From positions 1,755,587 to 1,819,586 of the forward strand of contig NZ_LT838272.1 in the NCBI RefSeq assembly GCF_900176005.1: a stretch of 64,000 bases of DNA. The letters are read 5' to 3'. Positions 8,880 to 17,189 of this stretch are shown piece after piece. This DNA comes from Thermanaeromonas toyohensis ToBE. Lineage in GTDB: Bacteria; Bacillota; DSM-521; Neomoorellales; Neomoorellaceae. The notes beneath the pieces are model-generated. The model was not told the DNA's origin. It saw only the letters and a program-made list of their open reading frames with translations, and searched no databases. The position numbers were made by a program, and so were the translations under genes. Positions within the stretch are counted from its first letter, which is position 1, and each line of letters opens with the position of its first letter.

Positions 8880-10553
8880 ATGATTACTAAGGAACGCAGA
8901 TATCGCAGTTGGGAAGTAGTAGAAGGTATAGATCGCGGGGGCCCCCGGGCACATTTAAAAAACATAGGTTTGCTTCCTGAAGAGATGAAGAAACCTTTCA
9001 TCGGCATTGTCAATACTTATAGCGAGATGCATCCTGGGCATTTTCATCTTAATGAATTGGTTAAATACGTTAAAGATGGGATTTATGCAGCTGGGGGCAT
9101 TCCCTTTGAGTTCGGTACTATTGCTATTTGTGATGGTTTTTCCCAGGCTAATAAAGGCATGTGTTACGTACTACCTAGCCGGGAAGTCATTGCCGATTCT
9201 ATTGAAGTAATGGTGGAAGCCCAGCGGTTTGATGGTTTGGTTTTAGTAGGCGGATGCGATAAGATTGTCCCAGCCTTGCTTATGGCAGCTGCGCGGTTAG
9301 ACCTGCCGGCCATTGTTGTTACGGGTGGCCCCATGTTACCAGGTCGCTACGGAGGGCGAGAGTGGGCTACCTATGAACTAAAGGAAGCTGCAGGGAGACT
9401 TAAGTGCGGCCTTCTAACCCAGGAAGAATTGGAGGAGATGGAGGATTGCCTTTCCCCTGTGGCTGGTTCTTGCGCTATGATGGGAACCGCCAACACCATG
9501 TCCATTGTTGCCGAGGTTTTAGGCATGACCTTGCCTGGCTGTGCTACTGCCCATGCTGTAGAGGGGAAAAAAAGGCGCCTGGCTAAAGCTAGCGGTTATC
9601 GTATAGTGGAATTGGTTAATGCTGGTTTTAAGCCTAGCTCTATATTAACAAGGGAAGCCTTTTTCAATGCTATCCGAGTGGCCATGGCAGTAGGAGGTTC
9701 TACCAATTGCCTATTGCATATTCCGGCCATTGCTTATGAATTGGGTATAGAGATTACCCTTGATGACTTTGAAAAAATAAGTAGTTCTACACCTTATCTG
9801 GCTAAAATCAAACCCAGCGGCCCTTACACCTTAAAAGACCTAGAAGATGCTGGTGGGGTACCAGCCTTAATGAAGGAGTTAGGGCCCCTCTTGGACGGTT
9901 CCCAGCAGACAGTAAGCGGGCTAACCATTGGCCAGATAGCAGCCGCAGCTAAAAATAAGAATCCGGAAGTAATACGCTGTATTTCCCGTGCCTACAGCCC
10001 CCAGGGGAGCTTGGCTATACTTAAAGGTAATTTAGCTCCCCGGGGGTCGGTGGTAAAACAAACGGCAGTAATGCCCTCTATGCTCCGCCACCAGGGGCCG
10101 GCCAGGGTTTTTAACAGCGAAGAGGAGGCCAACGCTGCTATTCTAGGGGGATATATTAACCCCGGGGATGTAATTGTGATTCGCTATGAAGGCCCCAAAG
10201 GTGGTCCAGGCATGCGGGAGATGCTTACGGCTACTTCTTACCTGGTGGGAATGGGGCTGGAGGATGTGGCTTTAGTGACCGACGGCCGTTTTTCCGGCGC
10301 TACCCGGGGGCCTGTAGTGGGCCATGTTTCTCCCGAAGCGGCTTGCGGTGGCTTGATCGGTCTGGTAGAAGATGGGGATCAAATTTTAATTGATATTCCA
10401 GGACGTAAGTTAGAACTATTAGTGCCCGAGGAGGAAATCAATCGCCGTCGGGCTAACTGGCGCCCCCCCAGACCCAAAGTAAATAAAGGTTATCTCTGGC
10501 GTTATATCCATCTAGTTAGTTCAGCGGATGAAGGAGCTATATTAAAGATATAA
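8880..10553 (+). CDS. IlvD/Edd-family dehydratase (sugar-acid or dihydroxyacid)
   Basis: This 557-residue protein has the usual length and full signature set of the IlvD/Edd family: MCYVLPSREVIADSIE, the iron-sulfur ligand Cys in GGCDK, Cys in AGSCAMMGTANTM, and the C-terminal VGHVSPEAACGG segment. Such enzymes use an Fe-S cluster to dehydrate dihydroxyacids, either in valine/isoleucine synthesis or in breakdown of aldonates such as xylonate and galactonate. The catabolic neighbourhood suggests an aldonate. The sequence alone cannot exclude genuine IlvD. It is the last gene before the terminator at 10572-10599. Confidence 0.88.
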   Translation: MITKERRYRSWEVVEGIDRGGPRAHLKNIGLLPEEMKKPFIGIVNTYSEMHPGHFHLNELVKYVKDGIYAAGGIPFEFGTIAICDGFSQANKGMCYVLPSREVIADSIEVMVEAQRFDGLVLVGGCDKIVPALLMAAARLDLPAIVVTGGPMLPGRYGGREWATYELKEAAGRLKCGLLTQEELEEMEDCLSPVAGSCAMMGTANTMSIVAEVLGMTLPGCATAHAVEGKKRRLAKASGYRIVELVNAGFKPSSILTREAFFNAIRVAMAVGGSTNCLLHIPAIAYELGIEITLDDFEKISSSTPYLAKIKPSGPYTLKDLEDAGGVPALMKELGPLLDGSQQTVSGLTIGQIAAAAKNKNPEVIRCISRAYSPQGSLAILKGNLAPRGSVVKQTAVMPSMLRHQGPARVFNSEEEANAAILGGYINPGDVIVIRYEGPKGGPGMREMLTATSYLVGMGLEDVALVTDGRFSGATRGPVVGHVSPEAACGGLIGLVEDGDQILIDIPGRKLELLVPEEEINRRRANWRPPRPKVNKGYLWRYIHLVSSADEGAILKI

Positions 10554-10571
10554 ATTAATAATAAAGTAACT

Positions 10572-10599
10572 AACCCCAGGGGAGTAACCGCCTGGGGTT
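10572..10599. terminator. Bidirectional intrinsic terminator between convergent genes
   Basis: A perfect 9-bp stem, AACCCCAGG (10572-10580) with CCTGGGGTT (10591-10599), lies between the converging dehydratase and LarA-like genes. It has A/T-rich sequence on both sides and touches the stop codon of the minus-strand gene. It can serve both directions. Confidence 0.8.
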
Positions 10600-12020
10600 T
10601 ATTTACGCTTAAGGTGTACGGCCACTTTCAAGAAGAACTCTGGTAAAACCAATATCCGAGGGTTTTTACCTACGTACTTCTCTGCTTTTTTTAAAGCCTC
10701 GCTAAAAGTATTAGTAGGTATACAGCCCATAGCCCGGGCATAACCTGGTTTTCTGGCACCGGGAATGAAAATCGCGCTGGTATGTTTTAAAGCAATTGTA
10801 CCCATGGAAACCATGGAAAGGGCGTGAAAGGGGTGATAGCCATAGGCATATCGATACTTATATATATCCTCCGGGTCATGGGAAATCTCATCTTCAAAAC
10901 GGGTTGCTTCAGCAAAGTCGGATATGTCCTGTAATTTATTAAATACCTTCCGGTAAGACGGGAACCATTCATCGTTGAACCACCCGTCGCAGAGGGAAGG
11001 GGCAATGATTACCCCGCCCTCCTGGAATACATCAAAGTGTCGTACTACATTTGCACCAATAGCCTGAAGCATGAGGATAGGGTTAGTCCCCATGCCGGGA
11101 CCATAGTGGAATGTACGAGGCAAACCGAAAACCATAATATCAAATTTATCTTTAACATCGAGGTAAACATTAGTGCGTCGTTCAGCCAGCTGCCAGCTAG
11201 CTTCTTGTACTTCCTTGGCGCTGCCCGCGTATACTCCTAATACTTGAGAGTTAGTACCAAGGACGGCATCAACACAGAAAAATTTCTTGCCCATTCCCCT
11301 TTCAATGGCCTGGCCAATGGAATCAAATTGCTTGCGCATTAAGCTTTTTTCTGTATTGACAGGTAAGAAATCATCGCGATGCATAGTATCGGGGCAGTGA
11401 TGGCAACGGATAGAACGCCAGGTAGTAACCCCGGTTACACACATTTTGTACCCACCACTATATCCCCCGTAAGGGTTTCCCTGGACATGGCCGATCATTA
11501 TAGCCAAGTCCGCTTCTGCTATATGGCGGTTTACATTTACTACATTGCCCATATCATCATACCCATATTCTACAATGCCTTCCGGATCTTCAGCATCATG
11601 CATAAGGAGTCTATCAGGCCAAAAAGCATCCACAATTTCTGGGCCCAGGTACCAGTAGAGCTCTTGCTTGGTATTTTTCCGGTGAAGCCCCATGGCACAG
11701 AGTAAAATAATGTTTTTCTTTTCCACTCCTGCTTTAAGTAATTCTTCTACAATTATGGGAATGCATACTCGACGATGGGCCTGGGGATGAGCACCGCCTT
11801 TGACACGATCGGGAAAAGCTATGACTACCTTCTTAGCTTTGCGAGCCAGCTCCCTTAAAGGAGGCATACCTAGTGGATGGGCTAAAGCGTGGCGGGTGGC
11901 CTCCCAAGGGTCTACTTCGGGAGGATCTACGTTGTCCCTTCCCAAATGGAAAATAGTAGCTGACTCGGGTACTTCAATAAGCATTTTAGAATCACCATAT
12001 TCTACCAGAACTTCTTTCAT
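10599..12020 (-). CDS. Divergent LarA-family (DUF2088) protein
   Basis: This 473-residue LarA homologue is longer than the one at 2403-3680 and clearly divergent. His113 (GLHRK), a GH pair at 177-178, Lys192 in YSGGYK and His207/His208 can be matched to the family active site. The IVPHR motif is replaced by QGNPYGG, so the equivalent of the catalytic His174 is missing or moved. It may act on a different 2-hydroxyacid or polyol acid, or by an altered mechanism. The gene is last in a minus-strand operon and overlaps the upstream reductase gene by 4 bp (ATGA), indicating translational coupling. The substrate is unknown. Confidence 0.8.
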   Translation of the reverse strand: MKEVLVEYGDSKMLIEVPESATIFHLGRDNVDPPEVDPWEATRHALAHPLGMPPLRELARKAKKVVIAFPDRVKGGAHPQAHRRVCIPIIVEELLKAGVEKKNIILLCAMGLHRKNTKQELYWYLGPEIVDAFWPDRLLMHDAEDPEGIVEYGYDDMGNVVNVNRHIAEADLAIMIGHVQGNPYGGYSGGYKMCVTGVTTWRSIRCHHCPDTMHRDDFLPVNTEKSLMRKQFDSIGQAIERGMGKKFFCVDAVLGTNSQVLGVYAGSAKEVQEASWQLAERRTNVYLDVKDKFDIMVFGLPRTFHYGPGMGTNPILMLQAIGANVVRHFDVFQEGGVIIAPSLCDGWFNDEWFPSYRKVFNKLQDISDFAEATRFEDEISHDPEDIYKYRYAYGYHPFHALSMVSMGTIALKHTSAIFIPGARKPGYARAMGCIPTNTFSEALKKAEKYVGKNPRILVLPEFFLKVAVHLKRK

Positions 12021-12925
12021 TTTTTACCCCCTCCTTTAACTTCTCCAGAAATGGTACGGCCTATAAATTCTTCATACACCTTCACCGCGCTGCTGGTATC
12101 TTCGTTTCCTAATCCTTTGGCTCGGGCCATCTCATTTACTAATTGATTGGAATGGCCCACTATAACTGGTACCCCTGCCCTTTGAGCCATCTCAAGGGCT
12201 AACTTTAAATCTTTATGTAATAGATCAATGGTGAAAAGAGGGGTAAAATCACGGTTTATCATCTTAGGGCCTAGCTCAATAAAAAGATTGCTTACCGAGG
12301 CAGCGCCACTAGTGGCAATGGTATCATAGAGAACCTTGGGATCCATCCCTAGCTTAGCGCAGATGGCCATAATCTCAGCTGTAACAGCGTTAATGGCACC
12401 AAACATCATATTATTGAGGAGTTTAATAATATTACCGTGTCCGGAGGGACCCACATGGATAATTTTTTTGGCTAGCTTTTCTAAAATAGGCCGAACTTTA
12501 TCTAAATATACTACCTCACCACCTACAGGGAGGGTCCAGTTACCACAAGCTTGGGGACGCCCGAGAACGGGAGCATCCAAATATCCTACACCTTTTTCTT
12601 TGGCCAAGGCTGCATTCCGCTGGGTGGTAAAGGGATCAACTGTACTCAGATCTACAATTACATGACCAGGTTGACTGCCTGCTAGCACTCCTTCTGCTTC
12701 TTGGACGACACCTTCCACATCGTTGGGTAAGGGTAATGAAAGCAGAATAATACTGGCTATTTCTGCTACTTGGCGGGGAGATCTAGCAGGTGAAGCTCCT
12801 ATTTCCTGGGCTCGAGCTAGGGCTGAAGGGTTAATATCAAAGGCTATAACTTCATACCCGTTGGTGAGCAATTTCCGGGCCATTTGGCTACCCATAGTGC
12901 CTACCCCAATAAGGCCCACTTTCAT
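12017..12925 (-). CDS. GarR/3-hydroxyisobutyrate-dehydrogenase-family reductase
   Basis: This 302-residue NAD(P)-dependent beta-hydroxyacid dehydrogenase has the N-terminal nucleotide motif GLIGVGTMGSQMARKL. A substrate loop DAPVLGRPQACG stands where the family normally has DAPVSGG. The catalytic-lysine region GHGNIIKLLNNMMFGA follows. Family members reduce tartronate semialdehyde to glycerate or oxidise 3-hydroxyisobutyrate. With a class II aldolase upstream and a LarA homologue downstream, a tartronate-semialdehyde-type step after aldol cleavage of a sugar acid is a reasonable guess. A G-rich ribosome site precedes the ATG. Confidence 0.88.
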   Translation of the reverse strand: MKVGLIGVGTMGSQMARKLLTNGYEVIAFDINPSALARAQEIGASPARSPRQVAEIASIILLSLPLPNDVEGVVQEAEGVLAGSQPGHVIVDLSTVDPFTTQRNAALAKEKGVGYLDAPVLGRPQACGNWTLPVGGEVVYLDKVRPILEKLAKKIIHVGPSGHGNIIKLLNNMMFGAINAVTAEIMAICAKLGMDPKVLYDTIATSGAASVSNLFIELGPKMINRDFTPLFTIDLLHKDLKLALEMAQRAGVPVIVGHSNQLVNEMARAKGLGNEDTSSAVKVYEEFIGRTISGEVKGGGKK

Positions 12926-12987
12926 TTTTATCCCCCCTAATAGGTATGCTGGTTAATACCAGATTTTAAAATAAAGATACCATATTA

Positions 12988-13833
12988 TTATATCCTATTA
13001 GATGCACCGCAAAGCTGTATTTTCTCTTTCACTACTTTTACGACCGCTTTTCGTGCAACTTGGGCTGCTTTCCAAGGTTCCTGGTATCCTTGATTTAAGG
13101 CTTCCTGCATGGCCTTGGCCCAAGCCATTTTTAATTCTGTACCGATGTTGACTTTCGAGATGCCACAAGATATGGCTTCTTTGAGCATCGCTTCGGGTAA
13201 CCCAGAACCCCCATGTAAAACTAAGGGAATATCCACAAGTTTTCTAATTTCTAAAAGCCGGTTAAAATCTATTTTGGGTTCTGAATGGTAAATACCATGG
13301 GCAGTACCTACAGCTGGAGCTAAGGCATCGATACCACTTTTTTCTACTAAAAGTACCGCTTCTTGGGGATCAGCTAATCTAGCGCTCTTATTACCTTGTT
13401 CAACTTCATCTTCCACCCCCCCTATATGACCTAGCTCGGCTTCGGCTGTAGCCCCTACAGCATGAGCTGCCTCAGCTGCTTGGCGGGAAAGAGCGATATT
13501 TTCCTCTAAAGGTAACCTTGAAGCATCGATCATTACTGAAGTAAACCCATGGGCCAGGGCCCATATTACCCAGCGCAAGTTATCGCTATGATCGAGATGT
13601 AGGGCTACGGGGATTTTAGAATTTGTAGCTGCTTCGCGGGCCATAGCAGCTGCGGCTACTGGTCCGATTTTAGCTAGGTAAGTAGGAGTGATCTGGATGA
13701 TGACTGGGGCTCTTTCTTCTTCAGCCCCTTCTAAGATGGCTTGTAAGATTTCTAGGTTATGGAAATTAAAAGCAGGAACAGCATAACGTCTTTCTTGGGC
13801 TTGTTTTAGTAGTTGGGCAGCCGGGATTAACAA
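12988..13833 (-). CDS. Class II fructose/tagatose-bisphosphate-type aldolase
   Basis: This 281-residue zinc aldolase has the expected motifs: YAVPAFNFHNLE at the N-terminus, LHLDHSDN with metal-ligand histidines, EAELGHIGGVEDE, LVLHGGSGLP and the phosphate-binding KVNIGTEL. Length and motifs resemble the GatY/KbaY/FbaA group. It begins with TTG, preceded by GGGGAGAGG at good spacing. Its promoter region is shared with the divergent GntR gene, whose product may regulate both directions. Together with the phosphofructokinase-family enzyme at 14776 it could form a kinase/aldolase pair for a ketose phosphate. Confidence 0.88.
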   Translation of the reverse strand: MLIPAAQLLKQAQERRYAVPAFNFHNLEILQAILEGAEEERAPVIIQITPTYLAKIGPVAAAAMAREAATNSKIPVALHLDHSDNLRWVIWALAHGFTSVMIDASRLPLEENIALSRQAAEAAHAVGATAEAELGHIGGVEDEVEQGNKSARLADPQEAVLLVEKSGIDALAPAVGTAHGIYHSEPKIDFNRLLEIRKLVDIPLVLHGGSGLPEAMLKEAISCGISKVNIGTELKMAWAKAMQEALNQGYQEPWKAAQVARKAVVKVVKEKIQLCGASNRI

Positions 13834-13858
13834 TTTTTAGCCTCTCCCCAAAAAACTA

Positions 13859-13888
13859 TTGACGGAAATTATATTAGCAGAATATAAT
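13859..13888 (+). promoter_or_regulatory. Candidate sigma-A promoter of the GntR gene
   Basis: A TTGACG box (13859-13864) and a TATAAT box (13883-13888) are separated by 18 bases, about 65 bases before the GntR start codon. The boxes lie within an AATTATA...TATAATT inverted repeat (13867-13889), so the same sequence could also carry a leftward promoter for the aldolase operon. Confidence 0.65.
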
Positions 13889-13893
13889 TAAGG

Positions 13894-13913
13894 TGTAAAT
13901 ATACAAATTTACA
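13894..13913. promoter_or_regulatory. Candidate GntR/HutC-type operator
   Basis: This palindrome has 7-bp perfect arms, TGTAAAT and ATTTACA, separated by 6 bases. It lies just downstream of the -10 box, about where transcription would start, in the divergent region between the aldolase and the GntR gene. Position and symmetry suit an autoregulatory operator. Binding is inferred. Confidence 0.55.
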
Positions 13914-13953
13914 TGTTTTGAGGGAGCCATCTTAAATCAAAGGAGAAATTACC

Positions 13954-14721
13954 GTGGTATTCGACCGCGAAGCTCCTGTACCGCTGCACTACCAGATCAC
14001 CAATGACTTACGTGAAGCTATAAAATCCGGCAAATGGGGAGTAGGTGATCTTTTCCCCACGGATAAAGAGTTAATGGAAATGTATGGTGTCAGCAGTACT
14101 ACTGTGCGCCGGGCGGTAGCTGAGCTAGTGCGGGAAGGATGGCTGGAGAGGAAAAGGGGAAAAGGTACTTTTGTAAAGAAAGAGGCGATAGAAGAAACTC
14201 TAGGGAGGCTTACGGGGTTCTTCGAAGAGATCCGTTCCCATGGACATATACCGAGTGCAGATGTTTTAGATTTGCGTCCGGTGGAGATAACAGATAAGGA
14301 GATAGAGAAAACTCCTTTACTCAGTGTTTTTAAGCATCAGAAACTTTTCCTCATCGAGCGTCTCCAGAAGATGGATGGCAATCCTGTCGTTTATCTTAGG
14401 AGCTATTGGCCTTATGAATATGGTAAGCGCATGGCTGAATTTGACCTCTCCAAAGAAGCCCTCTATGAGATAGCTGAAAAGAAGCTAGGTCTTATTCTCA
14501 CCCGCGCTGAGCAAACCATATCTGCTGGTGTGGCGCGCAAAAAAGAAGCTCAACTTCTTTCCGTACCTGTAGGGTTTCCCCTTTTGATAATGGAGCGCTT
14601 AGCCTACGCAGGAGATCAACCGGTGGAGCTTTCCATAAACGCCTACCGGGCAGATAGATATAAATACCGTGTTATCTTGCGTAAGGATTATCAGAATGTA
14701 AGTGGAATATTACTCCCGTAA
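13954..14721 (+). CDS. GntR-family regulator with UTRA domain (HutC subfamily)
   Basis: This is a 255-residue protein. The N-terminal winged helix opens with VPLHYQITNDLREAIKSG and includes YGVSSTTVRRAVAELV and RKRGKGTFV (residues 5-75). The C-terminal UTRA ligand-binding domain (about 95-240) has the SINAYRADRYKY ending. HutC-type GntR proteins sense sugars, phosphosugars or small metabolites. The gene faces away from the aldolase operon and leads the kinase/ABC-transporter operon, so it probably controls both. The GTG start follows AAAGGAG. Confidence 0.92.
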   Translation: MVFDREAPVPLHYQITNDLREAIKSGKWGVGDLFPTDKELMEMYGVSSTTVRRAVAELVREGWLERKRGKGTFVKKEAIEETLGRLTGFFEEIRSHGHIPSADVLDLRPVEITDKEIEKTPLLSVFKHQKLFLIERLQKMDGNPVVYLRSYWPYEYGKRMAEFDLSKEALYEIAEKKLGLILTRAEQTISAGVARKKEAQLLSVPVGFPLLIMERLAYAGDQPVELSINAYRADRYKYRVILRKDYQNVSGILLP

Positions 14722-14775
14722 TGCTGTGTTCTATTTTTCCCAGTTTTTAGTGGTAGATGTAGGAGTGGCTTTACA

Positions 14776-16035
14776 ATGGGAGAAGGTGCACTTTTTGTAG
14801 CACAGTCAGGAGGTCCGACCTCTGTTATCAACAGCACGCTGGCAGGGATAATCGCTGCTGCCCAAAAGAAGCGAGAGATAGAAGGTATTTATGGTTTGCT
14901 TCATGGGTTAGAAGGTGCCTTGAGGGGCGAGATAATCTACCTGGACAATTTGCGGCAAGAAGAGTTAGAGCGTTTAGCCGTTACTCCGGGAGCCATTTTA
15001 GGGGGGAGCCGGTATCACTTAAGGGAGGAGGATTTAGATAAAATAGCTAGTTTTTTAATACATCATAAATGCCGTTATCTTTTACTTATTGGCGGAAATG
15101 GTACTATGGAAACCTGCTTGCGACTGCAGAGGGTGATGCAGCAAAAAAAAGCAGAAGTAGAGATCGTAGGGGTGCCTAAAACAGTAGATAATGACTTGGT
15201 AGAAACGGATCATGCTCCGGGATATTTGAGCGCTGCCCGCTATGTAGCCTTGGCAGTAAGGGATCAACTAATGGATCTAGAATCTATGAGCCGCTTTGAA
15301 CAGGTAAGAATTATTGAAACTATGGGAAGAAGTGTAGGATGGCTAGCGGCAGCCTCCTTTTTGGCTGTGGACCCTATAAATGTTTGTTATCCTATTTTTA
15401 TCCCCGAGGTTCCTTTGGACGAAGATGAGTTTCTTAGTTTTATTGATAAGATATATCGCCAGCAGGGCTTTGCTTTAGCGGTTATTGGCGAAGGGGTAAT
15501 CGATAAACAAGGCCAACCTCTAGGGATCCAACCTTTTAATGACATGGATAAAGAAAAGGGTTGCCATGTAGTGCGAACAGGGGCAGCAGAAAATTTAGCC
15601 CGGCTGGTTACCGAGCGATTAGGGTTAAGGGCTAGAGCCCAAGTATTAGGCATGAATCAGAGGAGCTTTTCCACCTGCGTTTCATCAGTAGATCGGGAGG
15701 AGGCTTATGAGGTAGGGAGGGCAGCGGTAGAGCTAGCTTTACAGGGTGGGGGAGGAAATATGATAACCCTCCAAAGGGAGGGTTGCCTTAGTAAGACTGG
15801 TTTTGTCAGCTTAGAACGTGTCGCTGGCGCGGAAAGAAAATTGCCCTTGGAATTTTACGATAGCGCGAATAAAAAAGTAACACCCAAGTTTGTAGAATGG
15901 ATAATGCCGCTAGTGGGAGAGTTGGGCCCTTCTTACCTTTACAGGGGAGAGATAATGCGCTTCTTTAGTTGGCGGAGGGAGAACCAGGAAATTGCCTGGT
16001 GTGGAGGGATAAACCTGTGGCCGGAGTTAGGCTAG
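14776..16035 (+). CDS. 6-phosphofructokinase-family enzyme
   Basis: This 419-residue phosphofructokinase-superfamily protein has the opening VAQSGGPTSVINS. The loop GGNGT is at residues 106-110, PKTVDND at 134-140, and MGRSVGW at 183-189. Lys135 in PKT is typical of pyrophosphate-dependent or non-allosteric forms. The GGNGT loop has Asn where ATP enzymes usually have Asp, and Gly where pyrophosphate enzymes usually have Asp. Phosphoryl donor and sugar substrate are therefore uncertain. The location between a GntR regulator and a sugar ABC transporter suggests phosphorylation of a sugar phosphate feeding the divergent class II aldolase. Confidence 0.82.
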   Translation: MGEGALFVAQSGGPTSVINSTLAGIIAAAQKKREIEGIYGLLHGLEGALRGEIIYLDNLRQEELERLAVTPGAILGGSRYHLREEDLDKIASFLIHHKCRYLLLIGGNGTMETCLRLQRVMQQKKAEVEIVGVPKTVDNDLVETDHAPGYLSAARYVALAVRDQLMDLESMSRFEQVRIIETMGRSVGWLAAASFLAVDPINVCYPIFIPEVPLDEDEFLSFIDKIYRQQGFALAVIGEGVIDKQGQPLGIQPFNDMDKEKGCHVVRTGAAENLARLVTERLGLRARAQVLGMNQRSFSTCVSSVDREEAYEVGRAAVELALQGGGGNMITLQREGCLSKTGFVSLERVAGAERKLPLEFYDSANKKVTPKFVEWIMPLVGELGPSYLYRGEIMRFFSWRRENQEIAWCGGINLWPELG

Positions 16036-17153
16036 AAGGGGTAAGTAAGGTATTTGGTAATATCACTGCAGTAGCTAAAATGGATTTAGACATTAAGGAT
16101 GGCGAGTTCTTAGTCTTGGTAGGCCCTTCTGGATGCGGCAAAACTACTACTTTGCGGATGGTGGCTGGGCTAGAGACGCCTACCGAAGGTGAAATATATA
16201 TTGGTGAGAGAAGGGTTACCCACTTAGAACCGAAAGATCGGGACATTGCTATGGTATTTCAAAATTATGCCCTTTATCCCCATATGAAGGTTTATGATAA
16301 CATGGCCTTTGGTTTACGCTTACGAAGAGTACCTAGAGAAGAGATTGATCGGCGCGTTAAAGAAGCTGCTGAAATGCTAGGAATAGCCGGGTTATTAGAT
16401 CGCTATCCTAAGGAGCTTTCTGGCGGCCAGAGGCAGAGGGTAGCCTTGGGAAGGGCTATTGTACGCCATCCCCAAGTTTTTCTTATGGATGAACCCTTAA
16501 GCAACTTAGATGCTAAGCTTCGGGTACAGACCAGGGCAGAACTTATTAAATTACACCAGCGCCTAAAGACCACAGTAATTTATGTAACTCACGACCAGGT
16601 GGAAGCTATGACCATGGGCACTAGAATTGTGGTTATGAAGGATGGGGTAGTCCAGCAAGTGGGCACACCGCAGGAGATATATAACCGGCCCGGCAATATG
16701 TTTGTAGCGGGATTTATCGGTTCGCCACCTATGAATTTTATAAAAGGGATTTTAGAGCAAGTAGATGGTAAACTCTTCTTTAAAGGAAAAGGCATAACTT
16801 TCAATTTATCCTTCGTAAAGTTAGGGGAGTTACCAGATAATAAAGAAATAATTTTGGGGGTGCGACCTGAACATCTAACATTACACCAAGAAGAAAGTAC
16901 TACGGCTAGTGTTGCTTTTGGTTATTATATTCCATGTATAGTAGAGGTGGTAGAGCATATAGGGGCAGAAGCTATTATCCATGCTAAGACTAGGGGGGGT
17001 GAAGAGTTAGTAATTCGCTATACAGGAGAAAATAAGATACCTAAGATGGGAGAAATGATTAAGGTTAGGCCGCAAGGAAATTTACATTTATTTGAAATGG
17101 CAAGTAGCCAATGTATTCTTTCCGAAAAATGGGATTTTCCAACACATAACTAG
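16017..17153 (+). CDS. CUT1 sugar ABC transporter ATP-binding protein (MsmX/UgpC type)
   Basis: This 378-residue ATPase has Walker A GPSGCGKTT, signature LSGGQRQRVALGRAIV, Walker B VFLMDEPLSNLDAKLR and the H-loop Asp-His pair YVTHDQVEAMTMG. A C-terminal TOBE/OB regulatory domain contains LGVRPEHLTL. I place the start at GTG 16017, with GGAGGG 8 bases upstream. That overlaps the kinase gene by 19 bases and gives an N-terminus matching family members. It should energise the permeases at 18487-20252, and possibly also the ATPase-less importer at 55854-58985. Confidence 0.93.
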   Translation: MAGVRLEGVSKVFGNITAVAKMDLDIKDGEFLVLVGPSGCGKTTTLRMVAGLETPTEGEIYIGERRVTHLEPKDRDIAMVFQNYALYPHMKVYDNMAFGLRLRRVPREEIDRRVKEAAEMLGIAGLLDRYPKELSGGQRQRVALGRAIVRHPQVFLMDEPLSNLDAKLRVQTRAELIKLHQRLKTTVIYVTHDQVEAMTMGTRIVVMKDGVVQQVGTPQEIYNRPGNMFVAGFIGSPPMNFIKGILEQVDGKLFFKGKGITFNLSFVKLGELPDNKEIILGVRPEHLTLHQEESTTASVAFGYYIPCIVEVVEHIGAEAIIHAKTRGGEELVIRYTGENKIPKMGEMIKVRPQGNLHLFEMASSQCILSEKWDFPTHN

Positions 17154-17189
17154 TTCATAGCTAAAAATTTTTATTAGGAGGTTAGGGTC

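Noticed and set aside
8880-10553. Assignment as the biosynthetic ilvD gene
   Set aside because: The family signatures fit IlvD, but no other branched-chain amino acid gene is nearby, and all neighbours are transport or catabolic genes. The name was therefore left open.
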